From: Oscillospiraceae bacterium | Lineage (GTDB): Bacteria > Bacillota > Clostridia > Oscillospirales > Ruminococcaceae | Direction: 5' to 3' | Assembly (NCBI GenBank): GCA_009777445.1 | Contig: WRLV01000001.1 | Span: forward strand, 1-64,000 | Length of the DNA: 64,000 bases | In this document: positions 1 through 9,171 of the stretch, piece by piece | How the letters are laid out: every line of letters begins with the position of its first letter | How positions within the stretch are numbered: the stretch's first letter is position 1 | The notes under the pieces: generated by a model | Databases searched by the model: none | Seen by the model: only the letters and a program-made list of their open reading frames with translations | Told to the model about the DNA's origin: nothing | Program-made: the position numbers and the translations under genes

Positions 1-2
1 TA

Positions 3-56
3 GACATAGACATAATAGACATATCAGAATTAAACGACAACGAAGAAGAGCAGTGA
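3..56 (+). CDS. C-terminal end of a CDS entering from the left edge (…DIDIIDISELNDNEEEQ*)
   Basis: Open frame to TGA at 54-56, followed directly by a terminator-like hairpin. Confidence 0.4.
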   Translation, partial: DIDIIDISELNDNEEEQ

Positions 57-66
57 GTTTAAAATA

Positions 67-103
67 GAGCGGCGGTTTTTCGCCGCCGTTCTGTTTTGTT
101 TTA
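67..103 (+). terminator. Rho-independent terminator
   Basis: GCGGCGG-TTTTT-CGCCGCC hairpin followed by a T-rich tract. Confidence 0.75.
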
Positions 104-196
104 GAAAGACATTCCAGCAAAAACATCACCCCTACCTCCCTCGAAATCACAAAGAAAACTGCAAAAATTGTTATTAAATTTTAAGGAGTTGCTCTT

Positions 197-1981
197 ATGA
201 GAAACAAATTTTTTTCTTTAATTTTAGTGATGACGGTTTTTCTATCGGGGTGTTATGAAAACAACCATTCGTTAAACAATGATTCTACAGAACAGGAAAA
301 TCTTAATGAAGTTTCAGTAGATGAAGAGAAAGAAGAAATTAATGATAGCGAACCAACAGAAAACGAAATAAGGCTTAACTCAACGCATTTATCTCTTGTT
401 TCGCCGGAAGAGACATCGGCTGTAGTTGAGGAGCTGCTAAGTGTCGTTCGCGATATTAACGCCATGTTCTCTGTTTATGACAACAACAAGGGAAAAGCGG
501 AAATAGGCTTTTTCAGCTTATATTTCTTGATTTTTTATAATCCCTATTACAACAGCGCACATGAAAAAGTAGTCATCGATGAGGAAATACGACAAAAATA
601 CACTTACGATATTTTAATTGGGGTTGAACGTTTTTACGACTGTTATAATTATTTCATCTCACAAAACGCGCTGAATATTTATCCGAATTTTGAGACTTTA
701 CTCATTGAAGACGGAACAATAGTTGCACATAGTTCTTTTGGGGTATCGCACAGTACCCCCAATATGGTCTTGTTGAGTCAATCGGTAGAAAACGAGAAAG
801 CAGACCTTCATTTTAAAATCATTTATAAGGATTATGATAATTTGATTTATGATAATGACGAGTTTCCTAAAAAGATAATCGGACGAGTTGAAAACGGAGA
901 ATATATATTGTATTCAAATGATTTTAATTCGTTATCGACACAAAAATATACTTTTGTTTTTGAAGATGACAGATGGAAATTGTATTCTATTGAAGCGAAC
1001 AATGCCGCCACACTGCCTGATTTATCGCTAAGAGAAGCCGGTGGTCTTCCGTGGTTTTTGACTTATACTTACGTCCCTTTTCCCGTAACCTACTATCCAT
1101 CTGCAAAATTAACTGAAAAGATTGAGCCAAGCGAGTATAACGATTGGCAAGAAAACACCGGATTCGCTCAACAAATGTATACAAATAGCAATCCTGAATT
1201 AATAATAACAAGATTAACAGATAGTCTAACTTTTTACTCTTTTTTACTTGAATTTGGGGATAGATTTACAAATGAGGAAATAATAGATGCTTTCAAAAAT
1301 CGCACCGACCATATGGATTTTAACTTAGACTTTCCATACGAAATAACCGATGAACAAATGGAAGCTGTTCTTTCGATGGACGAGGAAAGAATATTAGCGG
1401 CTTTTATCAGCGATTTTTCGATACAAAAAGGTGTGCATTACTACACGCCCGAATGGTTGTATTATCACACTGCTGAGGATTACAAAAACGCCGAATTCAC
1501 TCCGGAGGAAGTTTTGCGAGCTTTAAACAAGTGTAGAGAAATGGTGGGGGTGAGCCTACGCCATACGTTTATTGATGTGGTCGAGTATAACTTATATCAA
1601 TTTGCGCAGATGATAGGCTCAGATTTGACAATCACAGATATATGCGGCTATGAGCGGGATATGTCTATGCCGTTGCCACTCGGAAAAACAACAGAAGAAA
1701 CATATCGCGGACAATTATATTTCAAAGGCGGTCCACATGAGCAAATAGAAAAAAACATTGAGGAATTATCGCCCTTTGATTTGAGTATCTTAAAGAACGG
1801 GAATAAATATACCTTTGCGTGGGTTTATCACAACAAACCCTCTGCTTACGCGCAAGCAGGAATCATGCCAGAAGAGTTGATTGAAATGTTGCCGCGATAT
1901 GAAGCTTTGGGGATTTTAACAGATGAAGCGTGGGCGGCGTTGGAAAGTAAGATTTTTGAGTATGCGGCTGATGGCAGTTGA
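197..1981 (+). CDS. Putative lipoprotein of unknown function; C-terminal module shared with the next gene
   Basis: Lipobox-like MRNKFFSLILVMTVFLSGC; AAGGAG upstream of ATG. Confidence 0.8.
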   Translation: MRNKFFSLILVMTVFLSGCYENNHSLNNDSTEQENLNEVSVDEEKEEINDSEPTENEIRLNSTHLSLVSPEETSAVVEELLSVVRDINAMFSVYDNNKGKAEIGFFSLYFLIFYNPYYNSAHEKVVIDEEIRQKYTYDILIGVERFYDCYNYFISQNALNIYPNFETLLIEDGTIVAHSSFGVSHSTPNMVLLSQSVENEKADLHFKIIYKDYDNLIYDNDEFPKKIIGRVENGEYILYSNDFNSLSTQKYTFVFEDDRWKLYSIEANNAATLPDLSLREAGGLPWFLTYTYVPFPVTYYPSAKLTEKIEPSEYNDWQENTGFAQQMYTNSNPELIITRLTDSLTFYSFLLEFGDRFTNEEIIDAFKNRTDHMDFNLDFPYEITDEQMEAVLSMDEERILAAFISDFSIQKGVHYYTPEWLYYHTAEDYKNAEFTPEEVLRALNKCREMVGVSLRHTFIDVVEYNLYQFAQMIGSDLTITDICGYERDMSMPLPLGKTTEETYRGQLYFKGGPHEQIEKNIEELSPFDLSILKNGNKYTFAWVYHNKPSAYAQAGIMPEELIEMLPRYEALGILTDEAWAALESKIFEYAADGS

Positions 1982-2163
1982 CAGTGTAAGCACACAAAAC
2001 AAAGTGCAACGAACCATTAACGAAGAACGAAAATTAATTTAACCCTCAAAGAGCGAGGGCGTGGGGCGCGACTATTTCAACGAGAACGTTGCCCCACCCC
2101 CACTTCTTTTTCACGAACAGTAACCGAAAACTCAAATCGATAAGAAAGGCACGGGGGCAACTA

Positions 2164-3339
2164 ATGAAAAATAGAGCTGTTTTATGCTTTGTGTTTTGTG
2201 TTTTTTTTACATCTTGTTTTACAAATAATCCTAATAGCCGCGCAACTCAAACACAATTTGAACATAATCATATTTTTAATGAGGAATTTGAATATAATCA
2301 TACTTTTAATCAGGAAGAGGTTTTTTTTAGCCCTTTTGGCTATCGCGATTATGTTCCGGGTAGCTTGACAATGTATTTTGGTGCATTTGAACTGCCTTTT
2401 GATTATATTTCGATAAAATTAATTGACTTAGTTGGTTATGACAAATACAATGAATGGAGTGAAAATCTAACACAGCTTTCGCGTTCTGACAAGCTGTATA
2501 TTGAGTTTTACGAACGCACATCTTTGCATGAAACGGTGAATTTATATTCATTTGTACATCATTTTAATATTCCAAAAGAAGAATTCATTAAAGTTCTTGA
2601 TAGGGTTAATGCCGATGAAACAGAATTTTATAACTATTTTTATTATACAAAATATTTCCATATGGAAGGCGACTTATCTTTAAATAAAAAATATGAGTTG
2701 TCAGATAAAAAAATCTATAACTTTGATAAAAAAATTGTAGAATACATTTATAATATGAATGAGAATCTTATTTTGGGAGAATTTACAAGAGTAGATGTAT
2801 TCGTTAAGGAGGAGAACTTTTATTCCCCGATTTGGTTTTATTACGCAAACGCAGATGAGTATATAGAAAAAACTATTCCTATAACGGCGATAGTGAAGGC
2901 ATATACATATTTTCAGGAACTCCATTATTTTGACCCTTGGGGATTTAATTTTATGGAATACAAAATCCATGAATATTCAAATGCAACAAACAAAGTGCTT
3001 GATTATACAGATTTATTTGGCTATGACCCCGATTTTTCCATGCCGCTGCCATACAAAGGATATCCTTTTGAATATGCTGACTCTCATTATGCTTTTTATG
3101 GTCTTAATAATATCGCTCAAACGCAGAATTTTTATGTAATCAAAGACGAACATATGTATTTACCATTTTGGTTTTATTACAACAAACCCGAAGCCTACCG
3201 CGAAGCAGGAATCACGCCGGAAGAGTTGCTTGAAATGTTGCCGAAATATCGGGCGTTAGGTATTTTGCGCGATGAAGCTATGACGGCGTTGGAGAATAAG
3301 GTTTTTGTTTATGCAACAGATGTTGAAAGTGGAGAGTGA
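2164..3339 (+). CDS. Putative lipoprotein paralogous to 197..1981
   Basis: Likely ATG at 2164 (MKNRAVLCFVFCVFFTSC); shared (G)YxxDxSMPLP and NKPxAYxxAGIxPEELxEMLPxYxALGI motifs. Confidence 0.75.
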   Translation: MKNRAVLCFVFCVFFTSCFTNNPNSRATQTQFEHNHIFNEEFEYNHTFNQEEVFFSPFGYRDYVPGSLTMYFGAFELPFDYISIKLIDLVGYDKYNEWSENLTQLSRSDKLYIEFYERTSLHETVNLYSFVHHFNIPKEEFIKVLDRVNADETEFYNYFYYTKYFHMEGDLSLNKKYELSDKKIYNFDKKIVEYIYNMNENLILGEFTRVDVFVKEENFYSPIWFYYANADEYIEKTIPITAIVKAYTYFQELHYFDPWGFNFMEYKIHEYSNATNKVLDYTDLFGYDPDFSMPLPYKGYPFEYADSHYAFYGLNNIAQTQNFYVIKDEHMYLPFWFYYNKPEAYREAGITPEELLEMLPKYRALGILRDEAMTALENKVFVYATDVESGE

Positions 3340-3479
3340 GAGTTTAAAATAAAACGCCTATCTCCCCAACCCCACCCTCACCCATTCTCGCAAGACATTC
3401 CAAAAAAACAACCCAATCCCGCCGACTGTAACAAACAAACTCGCACCCCGTAATTTTTATTGGCTTTAGTTTTAACATC

Positions 3480-3508
3480 TTGACAGCCTTAAATGTATAT
3501 GGTATAAT
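3480..3508 (+). promoter_or_regulatory. Consensus sigma70/sigmaA promoter upstream of aroF
   Basis: TTGACA-17 nt-TATAAT, both hexamers perfect. Confidence 0.85.
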
Positions 3509-3540
3509 TAATTGCAATTAAAAAAAGGGGAAAGTCTAAA

Positions 3541-4554
3541 ATGATTATAGTATGTAAACCCTCGGCTCCCGAGGAAAAAATTGATGCCTTGACTGCAGAG
3601 CTTAACAAGCAAGGCTACGAAACCCATGTCAGCAAAGGCAAAATGTCAACCATAATAGGGTTAATCGGCGATGTTTTAAAGGTGAACAAAGAAAGCCTTG
3701 AAGCTATGGATATTGTCGAGATGGTTCAGCGGGTGAGCGAGCCTTATAAGTTGGCGAGCAACAAATTCCGCAATGTGCCGACGGTGATTGACGTTTGCGG
3801 AAATAAAATCGGCGGCGAAAATTTTGCAGTGATTGCAGGGCCTTGCTCGGTTGAGAGCGAGGAACAGGTGGTTGATTGCGCGAAGGCAATCAAAAAAGCC
3901 GGCGGCACGTTCTTTCGCGGTGGGGCTTTTAAGCCGCGTTCATCGCCTTATGTGTTTAGAGGGCTGAAAGAAAAAGGGATTGAGCTTTTGCTTCTTGCGA
4001 AAAAAGAAACCGGGCTTCCCATTGTGTCTGAGATTATGAGCGTTGAACATCTTGACTATTTTAACGATATTGATATAATTCAGGTTGGCGCGCGCAATAT
4101 GCAAAACTTTGAGCTTTTATCAGAGTTAGGGCAACATACCAAGCAGCCTATACTTTTAAAGCGCGGTCTTGCCAACACGATTGAAGAATGGCTGATGAGC
4201 GCGGAATACATCATGTCGGGCGGCAACCCAAACGTCATTCTCTGTGAACGCGGAATAAGAACCTTCGAGACAGCAACAAGAAACACGTTGGATATTTCCG
4301 CTGTCCCGGTATTAGCGGCGGCGACACATCTTCCGATTGTGGTTGACCCGAGCCATGCCACAGGAAAGGCTTCGCTCATTCGCCCACTTGCCAAAGCAAG
4401 CATAGCCGCAGGCTGTGACGGGCTTATGTTAGAGGTTCACCCCGCACCCGAAAAGGCGTTGTGTGACGGCGCGCAGTCGATTACACCCACCCACTTTGCA
4501 GAGATTATGAAAGATGTTAAAACGCTCTGTGATATAGAAAATAAAAAATTATGA
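3541..4554 (+). CDS. aroF: 3-deoxy-7-phosphoheptulonate synthase
   Basis: VIAGPCSVES, FRGGAFKPRSSPYVFRG, VDPSHATGK motifs; N-terminal regulatory-type domain. Confidence 0.95.
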   Translation: MIIVCKPSAPEEKIDALTAELNKQGYETHVSKGKMSTIIGLIGDVLKVNKESLEAMDIVEMVQRVSEPYKLASNKFRNVPTVIDVCGNKIGGENFAVIAGPCSVESEEQVVDCAKAIKKAGGTFFRGGAFKPRSSPYVFRGLKEKGIELLLLAKKETGLPIVSEIMSVEHLDYFNDIDIIQVGARNMQNFELLSELGQHTKQPILLKRGLANTIEEWLMSAEYIMSGGNPNVILCERGIRTFETATRNTLDISAVPVLAAATHLPIVVDPSHATGKASLIRPLAKASIAAGCDGLMLEVHPAPEKALCDGAQSITPTHFAEIMKDVKTLCDIENKKL

Positions 4555-5426
4555 GAGAAGTTAAGATTCTTGTGGTTGGAATGGGTCTCATCGGCGGTTC
4601 AGTTTGCAAGGGACTTAAAAAGTATACAGACTATAAGGTTGGTGGCTATGACTCAAATGGAAGTATTGTCAAGAGCGCGTTTGAAACAGGGGTAATCGAC
4701 ATTCCCGTAAAAAACAAAAAAGAATTTCATGATTATAACGTTGTAATTATAGCCATAAATCCTTTGCATATGAGTGATTTTCTTGAAAGTTGTGTTGAAA
4801 ATTTTTCACAAAACGCCATAATCGCCGATGTGTGCGGAGTTAAAGGTGAACTGCCGGCGCGTTTAACCGCTTTGTGCGCCGAACACGGGCTTCGCTATGT
4901 TTCTACCCACCCCATGGCGGGAAGAGAACGCCCGGGCTTTGAAAACTCGTTTGCCGATTTGTTTTTAAACGCCAACTTTATTGTTACGCCGATTGCTGGC
5001 TCTGACTTAAACGCAATTGAAACAATTGAAGGCATAGCGCGCGAAATCGGGTTTAACAATTTTAGCCGCGTTTCTCCTGAAGAACATGATTCGATTATCG
5101 CCTACACCTCACAGTTAGCTCACGTGATTTCAAGCGCGTACGTAAAAAGCCCGACAATAGCGCGCGACAAGGGCTTTACAGGCGGCAGCTTTCAAGACAT
5201 GAGCCGCATTGCCACCATGAACGAGGATATGTGGACTGCATTGTTTTTACTTAACAGAGAAAAATTAGTTGAAGAAACCGACATATTAATCGAAAACCTG
5301 CTCAAATATAAAATTGCCATTGCGCAAGGCGATGAGGAAGAGCTAAAGCGACTTATACGCGAGTCGCGGCTTTTGAAAGAGAAAAATTTGAGCGACAATC
5401 GGTTTTTGACAAGATTTGACGGATAG
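4551..5426 (+). CDS. tyrA: Prephenate dehydrogenase
   Basis: VVGMGLIGGSVCKGLK Rossmann motif, STHPMAGRE; overlaps aroF stop. Confidence 0.92.
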   Translation: MREVKILVVGMGLIGGSVCKGLKKYTDYKVGGYDSNGSIVKSAFETGVIDIPVKNKKEFHDYNVVIIAINPLHMSDFLESCVENFSQNAIIADVCGVKGELPARLTALCAEHGLRYVSTHPMAGRERPGFENSFADLFLNANFIVTPIAGSDLNAIETIEGIAREIGFNNFSRVSPEEHDSIIAYTSQLAHVISSAYVKSPTIARDKGFTGGSFQDMSRIATMNEDMWTALFLLNREKLVEETDILIENLLKYKIAIAQGDEEELKRLIRESRLLKEKNLSDNRFLTRFDG

Positions 5427-5450
5427 TATTTTATTTACAGGAGGCAACCC

Positions 5451-6239
5451 ATGTTACAAGCCGCATATGTTTTTCCACACCCACCTATTATAATCCCGGA
5501 GGTCGGCAAAGGTAGGGAGTCAGAAATTCAAAGCACTATCAATGCTTTTCACGAGTGTGCAGAAAAAATCGCACAACTTCAACCTGAAACAATCGTACTA
5601 ATAACACCGCATAACGTAAACTTTGCGGACTATTTTCACATTTCGCCGGGTGAGTCTGCCACGGGCGATTTAGGCAGATTTGATGCGGCTAACGTTAGCA
5701 TCACCGCAAATTACGACACTCAACTTGTCGCAGAAATAGTGGGTAGCTGTGCTAAGTCGGAAATCCCGGCAGGGACACTCGGCGAGAGGGTTTCAGACCT
5801 CGACCACGGGACAATCGTCCCACTTTATTTCGTGAATAAGCATTACAAAAACTACAACTTAGTGAGAATAGGGCTTTCGGGGCTTTCTAACGCTGAACAT
5901 TACAAATTCGGAGAGGTTATACGGCAGTCGTCAGAGCGGCTCAACCGCAAAACCGTGCTGATTGCAAGCGGAGATTTGTCGCACATTTTGCCTGAACCGG
6001 CAGGGGTTAAGTTGGACACGGAAATCACAGGAGCGTTGGCAAACGGCGACTTTGAGCGACTCTTGCGAATTCCACCCGAACTCAGCGAAAGAGGGGCAGA
6101 ATGTGGTCTGCGTTCCTGCATAATAATGGCAGGTGCTTTGAGCGGACTTCCCGTGAAAGCGAAACTGCTGTCATATGAAGGGACTTTCGGGGTTGGCTAC
6201 GCTGTCGCTGAATTAATTTGTGCAGAAAGGGGATGCTAA
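5451..6239 (+). CDS. amrB: MEMO-family protein, AmmeMemoRadiSam component B
   Basis: MEMO1/LigB-like sequence (AAYVFPHPPIIIPEVG, ASGDLSH), adjacent to AMMECR1 and radical SAM genes. Confidence 0.88.
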   Translation: MLQAAYVFPHPPIIIPEVGKGRESEIQSTINAFHECAEKIAQLQPETIVLITPHNVNFADYFHISPGESATGDLGRFDAANVSITANYDTQLVAEIVGSCAKSEIPAGTLGERVSDLDHGTIVPLYFVNKHYKNYNLVRIGLSGLSNAEHYKFGEVIRQSSERLNRKTVLIASGDLSHILPEPAGVKLDTEITGALANGDFERLLRIPPELSERGAECGLRSCIIMAGALSGLPVKAKLLSYEGTFGVGYAVAELICAERGC

Positions 6240-6264
6240 AGTTTGAAAATAAATCCTCGTAAAT

Positions 6265-6828
6265 ATGGGAAAGCATACTTTCAAAGCGCATTTGTGCAGA
6301 AGGGGGATGTCTAAAAAGATGAATGAGTATGTAAAATTAGCGAAATATTCTATTGAACATTTTGTCAAAACAGGTGACATTGCAGATTTACCCACCGACA
6401 CATCTGCTGAACTTCTTGACAAAAAAGCAGGCGTTTTTGTCTGCATAAAAATTCACGGGCAATTGCGAGGTTGCATCGGGACAATCTCGCCGGTTACAGA
6501 AAATATTGCGCATGAAATTTTGCGAAATGCAGTTTCTGCCGCATCGCAAGACCCACGTTTCCCACCCGTGAAAGCCCACGAATTAGACAAACTTGTCTAT
6601 ACCGTGGACGTGCTTGCAACTGCCGAAAAAATCGCCGATAAATCGCAACTTGATGTCAAGCGGTACGGTGTAATCGTCACAAGCGGCTATAAAAGGGGAT
6701 TGCTACTGCCCAATCTTGACGGCGTTGATACTATTGAAGAACAGGTTGAAATAGCATGTCAAAAGGCAGGGATTCGCAACGGCGAAACCCTGCAGTTAGA
6801 GCGGTTCGAGGTCGTGCGGCATGAGTAA
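6265..6828 (+). CDS. amrA: AMMECR1-domain protein, AmmeMemoRadiSam component A (true start probably ATGTCT near 6307)
   Basis: GVFVCIKIHGQLRGCIGTI motif; RBS immediately before MSKKMNEYVK. Confidence 0.88.
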   Translation: MGKHTFKAHLCRRGMSKKMNEYVKLAKYSIEHFVKTGDIADLPTDTSAELLDKKAGVFVCIKIHGQLRGCIGTISPVTENIAHEILRNAVSAASQDPRFPPVKAHELDKLVYTVDVLATAEKIADKSQLDVKRYGVIVTSGYKRGLLLPNLDGVDTIEEQVEIACQKAGIRNGETLQLERFEVVRHE

Positions 6829-7609
6829 ATGTAGAGTTTGCCCGCACGGCTGTGAGCTTGATTTGTCGCCGCAAGGCTTTTGCCGTGGGCGTAATAATTA
6901 CGGCAAAGTGACGGCACTCGCCCTTGACCCGATTGAGAAAAAGCCGCTCAGACATTTTCACCCGGGGAGCATGATTTTATCAGTCGGCAGTTATGGTTGT
7001 AATATGCGGTGCGGATTTTGCCAAAACCATCATATTTCCATGAATTCTAATGCGGCAAGCAGTTATATCTCACCCGAAACTCTTGCCGATAAAGCCGCTG
7101 AACTCGTCGCACAGGGCAACATCGGTGTCGCCTACACCTATAACGAACCGTTAGTCGGTTTCGAGTATGTTTTCGATTGCGCAAAGATAGTCCACAACAA
7201 AAATTTGAAGAATGTCGTTGTCACAAACGGCTTAATTTGTCGTGAGCCTTTAGAGGAAATTTTGCCGTATATTGATGCGTTCAACATTGATTTGAAGGGG
7301 TTCACAAATAAATATTATAAGCGGCTGAAAGGCGATTTGCAGACCGTGAAAAACACAATCGAAATTGCAAGCCGTAACAGTCACGTTGAAGTAACCACGC
7401 TTGTTGTTCCGAACGAGAACGATTCTGTTGAAGAAATAACGGCGATTGCAAAGTGGCTCTCTTGCGTGTCGCCTGACATTCCGTGGCATATTTCAAGGTA
7501 TTTCCCCAATTATGAATACGCAACACCTGCATCAAGCATAGAGCAAATTCGCGAATTTGCACAAATCGGGCGGCGATATTTAAAACACGTGTACATGGGA
7601 AATTGTTAA
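6821..7609 (+). CDS. amrS: AmmeMemoRadiSam system radical SAM enzyme
   Basis: GCNMRCGFCQNH (CxxxCxxC), cluster context. Confidence 0.92.
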   Translation: MSKCRVCPHGCELDLSPQGFCRGRNNYGKVTALALDPIEKKPLRHFHPGSMILSVGSYGCNMRCGFCQNHHISMNSNAASSYISPETLADKAAELVAQGNIGVAYTYNEPLVGFEYVFDCAKIVHNKNLKNVVVTNGLICREPLEEILPYIDAFNIDLKGFTNKYYKRLKGDLQTVKNTIEIASRNSHVEVTTLVVPNENDSVEEITAIAKWLSCVSPDIPWHISRYFPNYEYATPASSIEQIREFAQIGRRYLKHVYMGNC

Positions 7610-8820
7610 GTTTTCACTTTATAAAACGATTTTTTTCCTTTTTTGACAATCAGCTCTTTTTTTACCTCTACGCTGTGTTTGACATCGGTGATTTTTATGT
7701 CGTCTATTGTGACACCGCCTTGCTCGATAGCCGTTCTTGCTTCTCTGCCGGATTTACACTGCCCTGTTTTAACTAAGATATCAATTACGCCGATTTTGCC
7801 GTCAACTAAATCATCGGCCGACAGAACGAGAGTTGGCATATTCGCATCTGACATTCCACCCATGAAAATGCTTCTTGCAGCTTGTTTTGCTTTTTCTGCT
7901 TCTTGTTCGCCGTGGACTGTCTTGGTTACCTCGAAAGCAAGCCGCTCTTTTACATCGTTGAGTGCCGCTCCCGATGCGGTTTTTTCTAACTCTTCAATCT
8001 CCTCAATCGGGACAAAGGTGAGCATTTTTAAACGCTTTATTACCTCGCTGTCGTCTGTATTCCTGAAACTTTGATAAAAGTCATAGGGCGATGTTTTGTC
8101 GGGGTCAATCCAAAGCGCGCCTTGTTGGGTTTTGCCCATTTTTTTTCCGCCTTTTGCGGCGAGAAGGGTGAAGGTCATGGCAAAGGCTTCTCCTTTATCA
8201 CAACGGCGGATTAAATCCGCGCCCGACAGAATGTTAGACCACTGGTCATCGCCGCCAAGCTGAAGTTTTACGCCTTCGGTTCGATAAAGGTGCAGAAAAT
8301 CATAGCTTTGCAAAAGCATATAGTTAAACTCAAAGAAGCTCAACCCTTTCTCGTATCTCGACTTGAAGCACTCGGCAGACAGCATTTTGTTAACCGAGAA
8401 GTGAACTCCTATTTCGCGCATAAAATCAAGATAATTAAGCGGTCGCAACCAGTCGCCGTTTCTCACAATTCGCGCTTTTTCATCAGAAAAGTCTAAATAT
8501 TTTTCCATTTGAACGCGAAAACGCTCGGCATTATATTCAATCTGTTCGGGGGTGAGCATTTGGCGCATGTCTGTGCGCCCTGACGGGTCGCCGATTAGGG
8601 TAGTTCCCGTGCCGAGAAGGGCATAAGGAATATGCCCCGCGTTTTGCATATGTTTCATCACAACGAACTGCAAAAAATGCCCGATATGAAGCGAGTCGGC
8701 AGTGGCATCAAACCCGATGTAAAACCTTATTTTTTCTTTATTGAGTAATGTCTCAATCTCTTTCTCGTGACTCATCTGGGCGATAAGCCCGCGGCGTTTA
8801 AGCTCTTCAAAAAGCGTCAT
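7606..8820 (-). CDS. tyrS: Tyrosyl-tRNA synthetase
   Basis: YIGFDATADSLHIGH, KMGKT (KMSKS-like), C-terminal S4 domain. Confidence 0.95.
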   Translation of the reverse strand: MTLFEELKRRGLIAQMSHEKEIETLLNKEKIRFYIGFDATADSLHIGHFLQFVVMKHMQNAGHIPYALLGTGTTLIGDPSGRTDMRQMLTPEQIEYNAERFRVQMEKYLDFSDEKARIVRNGDWLRPLNYLDFMREIGVHFSVNKMLSAECFKSRYEKGLSFFEFNYMLLQSYDFLHLYRTEGVKLQLGGDDQWSNILSGADLIRRCDKGEAFAMTFTLLAAKGGKKMGKTQQGALWIDPDKTSPYDFYQSFRNTDDSEVIKRLKMLTFVPIEEIEELEKTASGAALNDVKERLAFEVTKTVHGEQEAEKAKQAARSIFMGGMSDANMPTLVLSADDLVDGKIGVIDILVKTGQCKSGREARTAIEQGGVTIDDIKITDVKHSVEVKKELIVKKGKKSFYKVKT

Positions 8821-8892
8821 AAAATTTATTTACCTTTCTTCTCCTTAAAAAAGCCTCCGTGGACTTAAACCCCGGTGGCTTTTTTACGATAG

Positions 8893-8942
8893 GGTGGGTG
8901 GGTCTGCCCGGCGAGGTCCTCGCCTGCCCACCGGGGTACCCG
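8893..8942. repeat. GC-rich imperfect palindrome between tyrS and the tRNA
   Basis: gggtgggtctgcccggcgagg/tcctcgcctgcccaccgg; core GGCGAGG/CCTCGCC. Confidence 0.6.
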
Positions 8943-8944
8943 GC

Positions 8945-9018
8945 TGCGCCAACAGGGACTTGAACCCCGGACCGACCGGTTATGAGCCGGTAGCTCTAAC
9001 CAACTGAGCTATTGGCGC
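8945..9018 (-). tRNA. tRNA-Met (CAT anticodon), CCA not encoded
   Basis: GCGCCAATAGCTCAGTTGGTTAGAGCTACCGGCTCATAACCGGT…GGTTCAAGTCCCTGTTGGCGCA; 7-bp acceptor stem, TTCAA loop. Confidence 0.95.
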
Positions 9019-9171
9019 GCATTGCCTATGTAATAATAACATAAAAATCATTGGCTGTCAAGAGTTTTTTCAACTTTTTTCATTTTTTGAAAGTTTTAGC
9101 AACGGCAATAGTAAAACCACAGTGAAAGTTGACGAGTTAAATCGCCAACTTTCGCCATGATGTTAAAACGA

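Noticed and set aside
8820-8945. T-box riboswitch upstream of tyrS
   Set aside because: The AGGGTGGNACCGCG antiterminator signature is not present on the minus strand; only a short stem-loop (AAAAAGCCACCGG…CCGTGGAGGCTTTTTT-like) is visible
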